64,000 bases of DNA from Euphorbia lathyris (taxonomy: Eukaryota; Streptophyta; Magnoliopsida; Malpighiales; Euphorbiaceae), in contig NC_088916.1 in the NCBI RefSeq assembly GCF_963576675.1, forward strand, positions 21,303,501 to 21,367,500, in the 5' to 3' direction. The notes under the pieces are model-generated. The model saw nothing but the letters and a program-made list of their open reading frames with translations. It did no database searches and was not told the DNA's origin. The translations under genes and the position numbers were made by a program. Shown in pieces: positions 41,821 through 52,700 of the stretch (its first letter is position 1; every line of letters begins with the position of its first letter).

Positions 41821-43680
41821 AAAAATAAAAATATTTTTTTATTGAACGCAACAAAATTTTGTTCTTTCGGTAATTTTTTTATACAATTAGAAATAATATT
41901 AAAGAATAAATATTTTTGTGGAAATAAGAAGGATAATTTTTTCAATAACAAATAACTACAAACATCTGCTCGTGAAAAGCTTCAAAAATAAACATTTTGT
42001 GAAAAGCTCTAAAATTCTGCAGTTTCCAAAAAAAAATCTTAAACGTTGCGGTTATATAAATCTAACTAAATGTTATATTTTCTGTAGTTTGGAGTGAAAC
42101 ACTAAACGCTGTTCCGAAAAGGTGAAACAAACACCCACTATATACTCAAACAAAGAGCCACTAGCGTTTGTTAGAGAAAAATCCTTAACTAACATTTTCA
42201 ATTGGGACTTTATAATTTTTGAGAAATGCTTTTTAATAATAATGGTGTCACTTTTTTAATTAATAATCTCACTAAAACCCAATTTCCCCTCAAAAAATAA
42301 TTAAAAAAAAGGCGTAATTGGGTGAGCAAAATGTGTAAGAAATAAGCATGATTAAATTACATACATCACATCACATCAAATATAATTGATTGACACACCA
42401 AATAATTAAATTAGATTTCCAGAATAATAATTTTATTACAATTCATGTAAGTTATTATTCTCCACTCATATATTATCCAACTCCACTCTAATTTAGGATA
42501 TCTTTGCCACACGTCCCTTTGCTTTTTGTTGATACCAAACATCCTATTCTTTTTAATGAAAAATTAGTTGCTCTTTTCTATATTTGGGAAAACATGGAGG
42601 ATATATGTACATCCATATAAAAGCTTCCAAAATAGCAATTTGAAAAAAAAAAAAAAAAAAAAACACTATGTACTCTAAGAATTTACATTAATAGATAGAG
42701 TTAAAAATTAATTTTTTCAATGTGCACACAAATATCTTTTAAATTATAACTTGAAGTATGTATAATTCTATAATGTATAGAATTTACATTCTTAATTTTT
42801 TAGTTTCAGGGTTTTTTATATAACGTGTCTTAAAGAATTTAAAAAAGAAAAAAAAAACTGATGTATTGATATTCATACAATCATGATATACAAGAGAACC
42901 AATAAACACAACATCTCTTGCCAAAAGTGGGACTAGCATAAAACTTAGCTTCTCGAGTAATAATATGGACGACCAAATTCGCTCTTTTCCTAGCAAAATA
43001 AATACTAATAAAACAATTATTTATTCAGAAAAAAGCTATCTTATTTGAAACAGATTAAGGTCGATCGATATTAAGTTCTTGAAAAGAATAAATCTCTATT
43101 ATTTTCTAAGAATTGGAATAATTAGATTTTATTGATTCTTTTCATTGAATTTATTTAAATTTTGTAATGTTATATATATATATATATATATATACTTGGA
43201 GTTGATATACACTAAATGTATTTTAGGGTACGTAAAAAATAAAAGAAATCTTAAAATGAAAAAAAAAATCTAAATATAATAAAAATATTTTCCTAAAGAT
43301 TGGAACTAATTGATTTTAATCATTTAATAAATGATTTGTTATAATGATATAAATTGATTAGTCATTAATCTATTTATTATTTATTTTGAGTATTTTGATC
43401 AAAATAATTGACGAATAAAATTAATAGAATGGTTAGATTTTTCATTATAATAAATAAAATTAATGAATAATTATTTAATTAAATCAATAATTAATTTGTC
43501 AATAAGGATATTAATTGATTATTTTTAATATTTTCCTCAAAATAGTGATTCACGTTTCTTATGATGAGTTAAACCTAATTTTAATAATTAATTAATCATT
43601 AACTATTAGATAAATTATATTTTACAGCGTCCCTCATAACACATCCAGCTTCTTGTATTTGGACTTCAATGAAACAAAAA
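41821..43680. other. AT-rich intergenic, no gene recognised
   Basis: Very AT-rich, with an A run at about 42643-42662 and a (TA)n tract at 43169-43194. No coding motif was found. Confidence 0.55.
43169..43194. repeat. (TA)n microsatellite
   Basis: About 13 uninterrupted TA units. Confidence 0.95.
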
Positions 43681-43689
43681 AAAATTAAA

Positions 43690-43872
43690 TTATGTTGAAG
43701 AAGATGGGTCGCAGCCCCTTTTCTTCAACATCTGCCATGGCCGGAGGGGCTCCGACTATGGCAGTAAACCTCCAAACCAGGGGTGGAAAACATCCATGGT
43801 GGTGGTTTTCGGCAAGCCGGAGGGTCAGGAGACCCTCCCCTACCCCCTGGCTCCGCCCCTGTCCTTGTGTAC
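43690..43872. other. Transposon-like GC-rich fragment
   Basis: On the minus strand it begins ACAGGGGCGGAGCCAGGGGG and continues with AGGGTCTCCTGACCCTCC, a sequence type common at the ends of plant DNA transposon relics. The second end was not found. It forms the start of an artefactual plus-strand frame fused to the LINE relic behind it. Confidence 0.35.
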
Positions 43873-43879
43873 CATCCAT

Positions 43880-45066
43880 TAGCTTGTTTTCTTTGATTTT
43901 GTTGTATGTTGGTTATGTAAATGGAGACACAATTGTCTTTAATGGTAAAAATCTTTCACATAATTTTTTTGGAGGTTCTGGTCCAGTTTTGCGAGGAATA
44001 TTCGATAGCGCAAAGGGCTATTCCTATGGGTCATTCCTTGACTCCGCGCACTATCTGGATTACGAGATAGCCCCCCACCATTGTTTGGGTCAAAGTCAAC
44101 ACTGACGGTGCCTACAAAGGTAACTCTGGCATGGCCTCTACAGGTGGTTTGATTTGAGATGAAAATGGGTTCGGGGTGGTGGTTTTGGTGCAAACATTGG
44201 TTACTGTACTTCCTCTATTGTGGAGCTTTAGGGTATGTACTTTTGGCTCCATATTGCCTGGTAGACCTGTTTACGGACCCAGGTACCCGTCCGACTCATC
44301 TAGGTCCGTGTTCCCTAGGCCGAACTTGGACATGAAAATTTATCTTTAGGTCTAGTCCAGGCCTGCTAAAGCCCGCCTCCTTTTTAGACGGGCTTGGAAT
44401 TTATAAAAATAACACAAGCCGGTCCAGCCCGGTCCGCCTATTAATATTAATTAATAAATTTATATATTAATATTTATTTTTAAGTATAAATTTAATTTTT
44501 TATTATTAAAAATTATACATATATATTTAGGTGGACTTATATGGGCTGGATTTGGAATTTGATTTTTGAGCCCGAGCCTGCCTAAATCAATAGCAAGCTG
44601 GGTTGGGTTTGGACTGAGCATTTTTAGACAAAAGTCCGATAGGTCCGGTCCGAGCCCAGCCTATGAACATGCCTATTGCCTAGGAAAAGGGGTTTAAAAA
44701 GGTGGTGGTGAACGTGGATCATATGGTTTTTCTGAGTTTCATGACTAGTACGGTGGAGATTCACCATCTTTTTTCTTGGCTTATTCATCGTTGTCTTCTG
44801 CTTCGGGATATGGATTGGAATCAGAATATTTTTTTTATTCACACATATAGAGAGGGTAACAGTATTGTTGATTGGTTGGCGAACTTCGCAAGTTCTTGTT
44901 CGTTGGGTCACCATGAGTTTAGTATGCCTCTTGTAGGCCTCCAAAAGATTCTCTCGGATGATTATGAAAGTTCTATTCTTACCAGAGTTGTTAGAATTTA
45001 CTTTGTTGTTTATGTTTTTCACTGTGCGTTTAGCCCTTCCACTTTACCAAAAAATTATTCCGATTG
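43880..45066 (+). pseudogene. LINE 3' relic: linker and RNase H, split by a MITE
   Basis: The plus strand reads NGDTIVFNGK, then IFDSAKGYSYGSFLDSAHYLD (linker after zf-RVT), and after a frameshift VWVKVNTDGAYKGNSG and STGGLI. There is a TGA where arginine is usual (about 44155), then DENGFG. A 414-bp MITE cuts the domain near 44262. RNase H resumes with KKVVVNVDHMV and ends IHTYREGNSIVDWLANFAS and a tail to 45066. Only the last quarter of a LINE ORF2 survives, and it is older than the 35-kb element. Confidence 0.8.
44262..44675. mobile_element. hAT-type MITE inside the LINE relic
   Basis: The ends TAGACCTGTTTACGGACC and the complement of the right end, TAGGCATGTTCATAGGCTGG, are imperfect inverted repeats. 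The flanks TTGCCTGG (44254-44261) and TTGCCTAG (44676-44683) form an 8-bp TSD with one mismatch. The interior has GGTCCGGCC-type GC islands around an AT-rich centre and no coding frame. Its removal rejoins two halves of RNase H. Confidence 0.78.
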
Positions 45067-45463
45067 AAAGGAGACAATTATATCTAGACTACAATTTTGA
45101 AATTTATGTTTTCGTATGCTATTTTTCTTCTAAATGAATAATTTGATTTAATAAACTTGAATTGAAATGTGTGATTATAGAAGTGGGACTACTATTATCC
45201 AGCCTAGCTTTTATACCACACTAGCTCCAATTTATATCGAAATTAATTGGCTTTCACATGTCAAACGCCTACTCTCTAAATCTACCCAACTTATTAACTC
45301 ATTCCTTCTCAAACAAATCTCATCCCTTCTCTTTAATTAATGCTTCAAAAGAGTTCCGACATTCAAAACTACCTTACTTCATCTTCCACGGAAGTGTACA
45401 CAAACTGCAACCGCACATGATTTTCAATAGTCTTGATCATATGTACTTTAATGAGTATGTAGA

Positions 45464-45578
45464 ATTTGCTCATTCACCATTAGATCTACGTTTATTAGAA
45501 TTCTAAGGTGGAGATTCAAAGCATCCTGAGACTTAGATTTAATAAGTCTAGATCTAATGGTGAATGAGCAAATTCACT
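45464..45578. repeat. Short inverted repeat (about 27-bp arms)
   Basis: GAATTTGCTCATTCACCATT followed by AGATCTA (about 45467-45493) is repeated in inverted form as TAGATCTAATGGTGAATGAG plus CAAATTC (about 45549-45575). The spacer is about 55 bp and the arms are essentially perfect. Confidence 0.85.
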
Positions 45579-45687
45579 TGTCTATTAAAGTGCATGTGAA
45601 AATTCATGTGATTCAAATAAGTACACAAGAAAATTATATAGATTAGTTTTATTATCTAAATATAATTCAAAAAAGTAACTGCTGTAG

Positions 45688-45934
45688 TGTAACGACCCGG
45701 TCCGGAATAGGTGGCGCCGGGGTAGAAGACATGAGCAAGGAGCGGCCCAAAGGGATGGCGATGGGGGCAGGAATGAACTGAATCCCACATCGGAAATGGA
45801 GAGGGAGTGATTGGGGCTTATTAGTAAGATGTGAATCCAATACATGTAGACGCGTTTTAAAGCCGTGAGGCCCAATGTGTTGGAATTGGGCCAGAGCGGA
45901 CAATATCTACATGGTATTGGATCGGGATGTTACA
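45688..45934 (+). repeat. TRIM 5' LTR
   Basis: 247 bp, TG..CA ends. Differs from the 3' LTR at single bases near 45710, 45731, 45754 and 45759. Confidence 0.95.
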
Positions 45935-46005
45935 ATTGGTATCAGAGCCGACTCTCCACGTACGATGTGTGGTTCGGGGACGAACCAGGCGGAAGCTGGT
46001 GGGCC

Positions 46006-46252
46006 TGTAACGACCCGGTCCGGAATGGGTGGCGCCGGGGTAGAAGACCTGAGCAAGGAGCGGCCCAAAGCGATGTCGATGGGGGCAGGAATGAACTGAA
46101 TCCCACATCGGAAATGGAGAGGGAGTGATTGGGGCTTATTAGTAAGATGTGAATCCAATACATGTAGACGCGTTTTAAAGCCGTGAGGCCCAATGTGTTG
46201 GAATTGGGCCAGAGCGGACAATATCTACATGGTATTGGATCGGGATGTTACA
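46006..46252 (+). repeat. TRIM 3' LTR
   Basis: 247 bp, same ends and length as the 5' copy, directly followed by the TSD. Confidence 0.95.
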
Positions 46253-46682
46253 TGTAGTTTTACCAATTTATAGATCTATGGTTTTTTTTATTGGAAAAAA
46301 ATAGTACAGTAAAACCTTTATATAGGAATACATTTGGAACCAAGCTATTTGTATAACAATTGGGGGGTTATTACTGGATAGAGTTTTGTATAATAAAATT
46401 TCTCAACACATAAAATTTTAAATTTTTATCATAGGCATGCATGGTTTATATAGGCTTAATACATCATTTGCCCCCTGAACTTGTCCAAAAAGCTTGATTG
46501 GCCCCTGAACTTTTAAAGTGTCCCGATAGCCCCCTGAACTTGCATAAAATGTTCATTTAGCTCCCTAAACTTGCAAAAAATGTAATCAATTGATCACTCA
46601 GTTGCAAAAAAGTAAGTTAAATGCGGAAGATGTATTACACGAGTCTTAAAAAAAGTAAAACGACCAAAATCGGGGTATACGC

Positions 46683-47437
46683 TTTTTTTTTGGTAGGAAA
46701 TGAAAGAAAAAACAAACAAAAACCAAAAAGAAGCCTAACCCGGGATTAGCCTAGGGAAGCTAACCCCCATCATATCATCCAAAAGGAGAGAAGACAGGAA
46801 GGAAGGAGGAGAAGAAAAGGTTGTGACTTCGAACATCTTCTCATGGCCCTCGGTTGCTAAGCGATCCGCCACCCTGTTTTGCTCTCTGTAAACATGGCTG
46901 AACTTGATTGAATCAAAGAAAGAACACATCCTTCTAATGTCTTTGATCAAAATTCGGCTATTCAAACAAATAGCATTATCATCTGATAACATATTGATAG
47001 CTTCAAAGTTATCAGATTCCACAAGCAACTTCTTCAAACCCAGACTCTTAGCAAGTTTAAGGCCAGAAAAGATCCCCCAAAGCTCAGCAGAGAATGAGGA
47101 CCCCCTTCCTAAATTCTGAGCAAACCTAGACACCCAAACACCACCATCATCTCTCAGGACACCCCCAGCAGCAATATTCCCGTCCTTCAGACAAGATCCA
47201 TTAGTGTTTAACTTTACAGTCCCTTCACAAGGCCTATACCACCCAAAGAGATAAACCGCCTTCTTCTGGAAAGATCTAGCAAGAGAGTCCTCCTTGAAGC
47301 TATCAATAATATTACATAATTTATTGGAGAAGAAATCAACCAAATTAGGAATAATAACCGTTTCTCCTCCAAAGATCTCCATATTCCTCCATTTCCAAAT
47401 CTGGTGATAGACAACTGCAAAAATGATATCAGAGAAA
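46683..47437 (-). mobile_element. LINE 3' fragment inside the MULE MITE
   Basis: A T run at 46683-46691 is the poly-A tail on the minus strand. The coding part ends with a stop at 46735 and opens at about 47437 with IIFAVVYHQIWKWRN. No convincing TSD was found, so the fragment either inserted by target-primed transcription with a decayed TSD or was captured by the MULE. Confidence 0.75.
46735..47437 (-). pseudogene. LINE ORF2 C-terminus: RNase H
   Basis: Open for over 215 codons: WKWRNMEIFGGE, LFGWYRPCEGTVKLNTNGSC, AAGGVLRDDGGVW, SFSAELWGIFSG, LLVESDN, YREQNRVADRLA, and the end SFPRLIPG. The same order and the same terminal SxPRLIPG occur in the 35-kb LINE, so the two belong to one family but are clearly diverged. 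RT and endonuclease are absent. Confidence 0.9.
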
Positions 47438-47886
47438 ACAAGTTTTATAGTTGAATAAGTAATAACTTCATTTTTAATCTATTTTTGAATTATGTAATAA
47501 CATTCTAAGATGCGTGGAATAAATCTTCCGTATTTAACTTACTTTTTGTTGCGGCCGAGTGATCAATTGATTACATTTTTTGCAAGTTCAAGGGGCTAAC
47601 CGAATATTTTATGCAAGTTCAGGGGGCTATCGAGATAATTTGAAAGTTCAGGGGGCAAATGATGTATTAAGCCGTTTATATATATAATGTATAACAATAG
47701 ACATTAATATAACAAATTAAATATTTAGAATTTCAATTTACAGTTTAGGTTTTCAATATATAGATAATTGGAAGAGTTTTATAGAAAAAATGTAAACATC
47801 AATCAGAATACTAAATATTTATAATTTCAAGTTCTCATATATAATTTCAATATTTTTTTTAATATTTTATAATTTAGTTTGAATTC

Positions 47887-47888
<2 letters not shown>

Positions 47889-47939
<51 letters not shown>
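47889..47939. repeat. (TA)n microsatellite
   Basis: About 25 uninterrupted TA units, the longest simple repeat of this kind in the window. Confidence 0.95.
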
Positions 47940-47942
<3 letters not shown>

Positions 47943-48119
47943 TTACTATATAGAGGCATGGTTTCTAAAGGTGAGACTTGAAAAATGTATAACAAATAAC
48001 GTTTGGGAGGTTATTCCTATTTATAACTGGCCCAAGTTGGAACCGAGATTTTTCATAATAAAATAGAGGTTATTCCTATATAGAGTATTCCTATGTAGAG
48101 GTTTTACTGTATTTCTCGC

Positions 48120-48625
48120 ATGTTAGCAAAACCAATAACTTTTAGATTGACACAGGGTTTGTTTGTTTTACATATTGTTTGTTGTTGCTATTTATTGTTT
48201 CCTATTACGATTTGCTGTTTGAAAATGTTGATTTTTCAAAAAGCAGAGATTCTTTGCTTTTATAAAAAAAACTACTACAAAAGGCAAACAGGAGATTTCT
48301 AACTAAACACCTTAAATTTTATTTTTCAAAGTGAAAATGCAAACAGGAGGTCAAAAAGCGGCAATCAAACACCTCACAGTCAATTTAACCATTGATGGCT
48401 TTAAAATAGAATTTTCAAGAATTGATGGCTTTAGTTTTGAAGTCATTTAGGTGTTATTTGGTTAGAAGAGAGAAATCATCAAAACTGTCGATTTTAGAAT
48501 AAAAAACGTGATTTCATGGTAAATGGGTACTAAACAAATTTAATTCTTAAAGTTTTCTATTTTGAAGTCGCCAATAGTCAAATTTATATAGTCAATATAA
48601 AAGTCATTGGTTTTGCTAACGCCGG
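48120..48625. mobile_element. Candidate MITE with about 30-bp inverted ends
   Basis: GTTAGCAAAACCAATAACTT (from about 48122) recurs inverted near 48591-48619 as AGTCATTGGTTTTGCTAAC. Between them lies CAAACAGGAG- and TTTGTTTG-rich sequence of the kind seen in hAT MITEs. No TSD was identified. Confidence 0.45.
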
Positions 48626-49110
48626 GGAACCTCAGTCCCCTTTTTACAACAAAAAGAAAAACCACAGACACTCATTAGCAAATCATTGAAACCATATGAG
48701 TTATTTTTGGAATTCTAATTTTTTTTTTTATATAGTTTGTTCAATTTTTCGATTCGAGGCTCGTCATGCGCCTTTTAAGTGGATTCTCTCCCAATTAAAG
48801 CTTTATGCGCATATTCGAACTCGGGATCTAGTTTAAGCGATTTGAGACTCTTAATCATTCAAGTCAACTTTAATTGTTCGACTTCCGATTAAACATTATT
48901 TGTTGAAAATATTGACTACAAAAATCTAATTAGTGTTTCTGCTTCAAAAAAATACAAAAAGGTAAAAAAACTATTTTTATTTTATTTTCTGTAATTAATT
49001 CTAAAATATTGTATTTTTCATTTCTGTAATTAACTCGAAATGTCACGATGGATCTTGCTCTACCATTGAGCATTCTGCTTCAACTCTATGACACAATATA
49101 ATGCAATAAA
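48626..49110. other. Intergenic, no gene recognised
   Basis: AT-rich sequence with no supported feature. Confidence 0.5.
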
Positions 49111-49318
49111 AATAAATAAATATATAACCAAAAATATTAAAAAAATATTCCTTGGTAATTCAAATAATATAATTAATTAGAATTATAGCGTAATATAAAA
49201 TTGGCGTATAGTGAAAATAAATAAATATATAACCAAAAATATTAAAAAAATATTCCTCGGTAATTCAAATAATATAATTAATTAGAATTATAGCGTAATA
49301 TAAAATTGGCGTATAGTG
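49111..49318. repeat. 105-bp tandem duplication, almost identical
   Basis: Copies at 49111-49213 and 49216-49318 differ at a single base (TTGG versus TCGG), which points to a recent duplication. The unit includes AATATATAACCAAAAATATT-type sequence and ends TTGGCGTATAGTG. Confidence 0.95.
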
Positions 49319-49697
49319 CCGAAATCAATTATCCTCAATTTGTATAAAATGAATAAATGTGTTCTTAAACCATGTAAAATCCACCAATCAAAGCATAAAC
49401 AAACAAAATTAAATATATATTAGTATATTTTAAATTACTGATATAATAAATTAAGATATTTTTATTATAATTCATCTTTTTACTTAAGTATAAAATTAAT
49501 ATTTTATCTTTTTTGAGATATCATTTTCATATTAATTTTTAATATATATATATATATAACTTGTTTGAAGTATAATGATATTTTTATAATTAATAAATTG
49601 TTCATAATTATTGGAAAAAAAATATTATATTCTTTTACAAATTTAATTATAACTTTTAATTTAATATATATTGGTAAATAAACATAAAAGTATTTAG
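49319..49697. other. AT-rich intergenic
   Basis: No gene recognised. Short TA runs near 49541. Confidence 0.5.
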
Positions 49698-49750
49698 TTT
49701 TTTTTTAACAGTAGGAAGGGTCTAAACCCCGAAAACAAAAGCAAAAAGAC

Positions 49751-52700
49751 TTATGAAGGAGCCCGAGCTCTTCTAATAATGCCAGAACCGCAATTATCCG
49801 TATTGATGATGTCCATTAGGCCTGCAGAGGGATTGTCACACCCGTGATACCCTAAGCTCATTGTGCCTGCGAAATTTGCCAAAAAAATCCGCTGCTCTGT
49901 TTCCTTCGCGAAGGATATGAACAACTTTGACTTCCCAATCCGAACCAATGCATGTCCTACATTCTTCAATCAGCCAATCATAACGATAAGAGCGAGTACC
50001 TTTCTTTCTAATTACATCCACAACCACCTGCGAATCCATTTCAAACACGACTTTCCTCCAACCCATCTTCCGAGCTAGATCAATACCGTAAAACAGTCTC
50101 CATATTTCTGCTAAATCGGCCGAGCAGATGCCCAAATTGCAGCAGTACCCTTTAATCCAGTTTCCGCGATTATCACGAGCCAAGCCCCCACAAGTAGCCC
50201 AGCCCGGCTCCCTTCCCCTCGCACCATCGCTATTAATTTTGATCCAATCGTCCGCCGGAGGCGCCCACTGCACCAGCCGATCTGCAGAAAATGGTAACGC
50301 CATGCTACTATTTTGACAGCATCGCGTAGCCCTGGCTTGCTCCTTTGCTTGCTGGATAACCTCATCGATCCTCTCTACCAGTCCAGGCCCTAGCCTTCAA
50401 ACATGAGCTCATTCCTCCATTTCCAGAATAGCCAACAACAGATACCAAAAACTGACGCCCAGGCTATCCCATTCCATCTCTCCTTAGATTTTGTGTTTCT
50501 CATCATCCACGCCCTCAACTCGCCGGAGAAGAACTCCAAATGCCAACTCACCGGGATTAGGAACAGCCAAATTCTACGAGCTTCAACATAATCTCTCAGC
50601 AAGTGTATCAGATCCTCATTCTCTCCGCAGCACCCACACTTATCATCTATACTAAAATGTCGTCGAACACGACTGGCGTTTGTAAGAACTGCTTCATGCC
50701 CAGCAGTCCATAGGAAGAATCTGATCCGCTCAGTTACCTGAACACCCCAGATCAATTTCCACTCCGCGTCAGACCAACTACTGGCCACAACGCTGGATTG
50801 ATTCATTTGCAACTCGTATGCAGTTTTTGTCGAGAAGATCCCTGTGTTGTTCGGCTCCCAAGTCCAACCATCCCTATCAGTTTCCTCTCCAAATAGGACA
50901 GTAGCAGCGAGCCTGAATAGTTCATACTGAGGAAGTACGAGGCGCAGGCTATCCCAATCCCATCCTTGACCCTCTTGCCAGTAGTCCGCCAATCTTTTCC
51001 CCTTATCTTCATCTGTCAATATAACCAGTGCTTTCTCGCATAAGAGCCCGTCAAACAGCCACCTGTCCATCGAAAACTTCGTTTGCCGCCCCGTTTTGAC
51101 TAGGCGGCTAATGCCTTGCTTTAGAATAACCGCCCCTTGAATAATACTCTTCCAAATGCTACTTTGAGGATTCTTCTTCCTGAACAGCTCCATGCCACTC
51201 CTATTACCCCCATAAATCCCTTTGAGAACCCTAACCCAAACACAATCCGGCTCCGTGAGAAGCCTCCAACCCAACTTCGCTACATTCGCGAGATTAGCCT
51301 TTCTGGTCTGCCTAATTCCTAGACCCCCTTTATCCTTTAGCCTACAAACTACATCCCACTTTACGAGGTGCGTCTTCTTCTTACTAGCTGAGCTTCCCCA
51401 CATAAAGCTTCTATTAATGATGTCTAATCTCTTACTAACACTGACCGGGAAGACCACAGTCTGCATGGTGTAAACTGGGAGTGCCGACAAGACGGATTTT
51501 ACCAACGTAGTACGCCCTGCAAAAGACAGGCTCTTCTCTTTCCATCCCGCAAGCCGGTTTCGAACCCTGTCAATCACGTAATCGAAGGAGTGCCTATTAA
51601 TTTTCTCATGTGCAAGTTGAATGTCCAAATACTTCCCAAGGTTTCTGGTGCTTCTGATCCCCAATGTCTCAGTAATCTGGTTCTGGTCCTAAAGCGGGAC
51701 ATTAACAAAGAAGAAGCAGCATGATTTTTTAAGGCTCACCTTCTGACCAGAGCCATCACAGAAAACACCCAGGATTGTTTTGATCACCTCCACTTGCTCC
51801 CTTAACGCCTCTGACATTAACACCATATCATCAGCAAAAAAAACAATGGGAGATTTTGGGGCCATTCCTAGAGAGAGTAGCCGGTTTCCACTCCCCAGCT
51901 TCCACCGCATCCTGGATCAGGTGATTTAGTCTCTCCAGGCAAAGAACAAAGAGATAGGGAGACAAAGGGTCACCCTGCCTGAGCCCTCGTGTCGGTCTAA
52001 AGCCTTTCCCTTTTTCTCCATTCCACAAGACATGCATCACCGGAGTAGTCACACAGTTCATAATTGCAGTGATGAGTCCAGTGGGAATGCCAAGCAATCT
52101 AAGAGTATCCTATAAAAAATTCCAGTTTATCCAATCGTAGGCCTTTTCCAGATCAAGCTTCAACAACATATGCTTCTTCTTATTCTTATTGCGTTGAAAG
52201 GAGAAAATGGTTTCCTGTATCAGCACAACATTATCCGAGATCTGTCTTTCTAGCACAAAGCTACTCTGCATAGGCCCCACAATATTAGGAAGGATCAACT
52301 TCAGCCTATTTGTGATACATTTAGTGATTCGTTTGTAACTGACATTACAAAGACTAATTGGTCTGAACTGAGCGAGACTCTCGGGGTCCTTTACTTTCGG
52401 AATAAGGGAGATAAACGTATTATTCATACCTTCCTCAAGCTCCCCTGTATTAAGCCCTCGGAGAACACAGTCCCTGGTACTAGCTCCAACTGTATCCCAG
52501 AATTTCTGAAAAAATCTCGCCTGGAACCCATCAGGCCCTGGTGCCTTCCATGGCGCCATGCTCCGCAAAGCCTCCTTGACCTCCTCTGCTGTAAAAGGTT
52601 GATTCAACTCCGTGTAGCTAGAACTGTTCATCGCAGGAAATCCATGCGCAGTGTGGAGCTGGATCTTGTTTGGGAGGTCCTCAAAATAAAGTTGTTTGAA

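Larger units (their letters stand above)
34967..42142. mobile_element. Possible hAT-type MITE hosting the LINE
   Basis: Left of the LINE the sequence GGGTCTATTTGATTCAGCTTT, and right of it (complement) GGGTGTTTGTTTCACCTTTT, look like a pair of diverged terminal inverted repeats. Without the 6.6-kb LINE the element would be about 550 bp. No clear TSD could be assigned, so this is tentative. Confidence 0.3.
45688..46252 (+). mobile_element. TRIM (miniature LTR retrotransposon)
   Basis: Two 247-bp LTRs (45688-45934 and 46006-46252) start TGTAACGACCCGG and end GATGTTACA. The TSD TGTAG is perfect (45683-45687 and 46253-46257). The 71-bp interior opens with the primer binding site TGGTATCAGAGC (45937-45948), complementary to initiator methionine tRNA, and ends in a weak purine-rich tract. 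The LTRs carry ATCCCACATCGGAAATGG and TTTAAAACGCGTCTAC-type blocks seen in plant TRIMs. The LTRs differ at only about four sites, so insertion was recent. It codes for nothing and depends on other elements. Confidence 0.95.
46453..47673. mobile_element. MULE-type MITE containing a LINE fragment
   Basis: Perfect 9-bp TSD GTTTATATA (46444-46452 and 47674-47682). The ends GGCTTAATACATCATTTGCC open arms of about 180 bp with repeated CCCCTGAACTTG motifs and, further in, GATCAATTGATTACATT-type sequence and ATACGGAAGATTTATTCC-like blocks. There is no transposase. A LINE 3' fragment fills the centre. Confidence 0.9.
46307..48109. mobile_element. Emigrant-like MITE with a nested MULE MITE
   Basis: The ends CAGTAAAACCTTTATATAGG (46307) and, inverted, CAGTAAAACCTCTACATAGG (48109) match the Emigrant-type terminal repeat. 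TA flanks both sides, as for Tc1/mariner- and pogo-type insertion. The original element would be about 580 bp; a 1221-bp MULE MITE sits in it. A long (TA)n tract lies in the right half. Confidence 0.82.

Noticed and set aside
45865..46221. Overlapping ORFs of 74-104 codons around the TRIM
   Set aside because: They are readings through the TRIM LTRs and repeat themselves in the two LTR copies.
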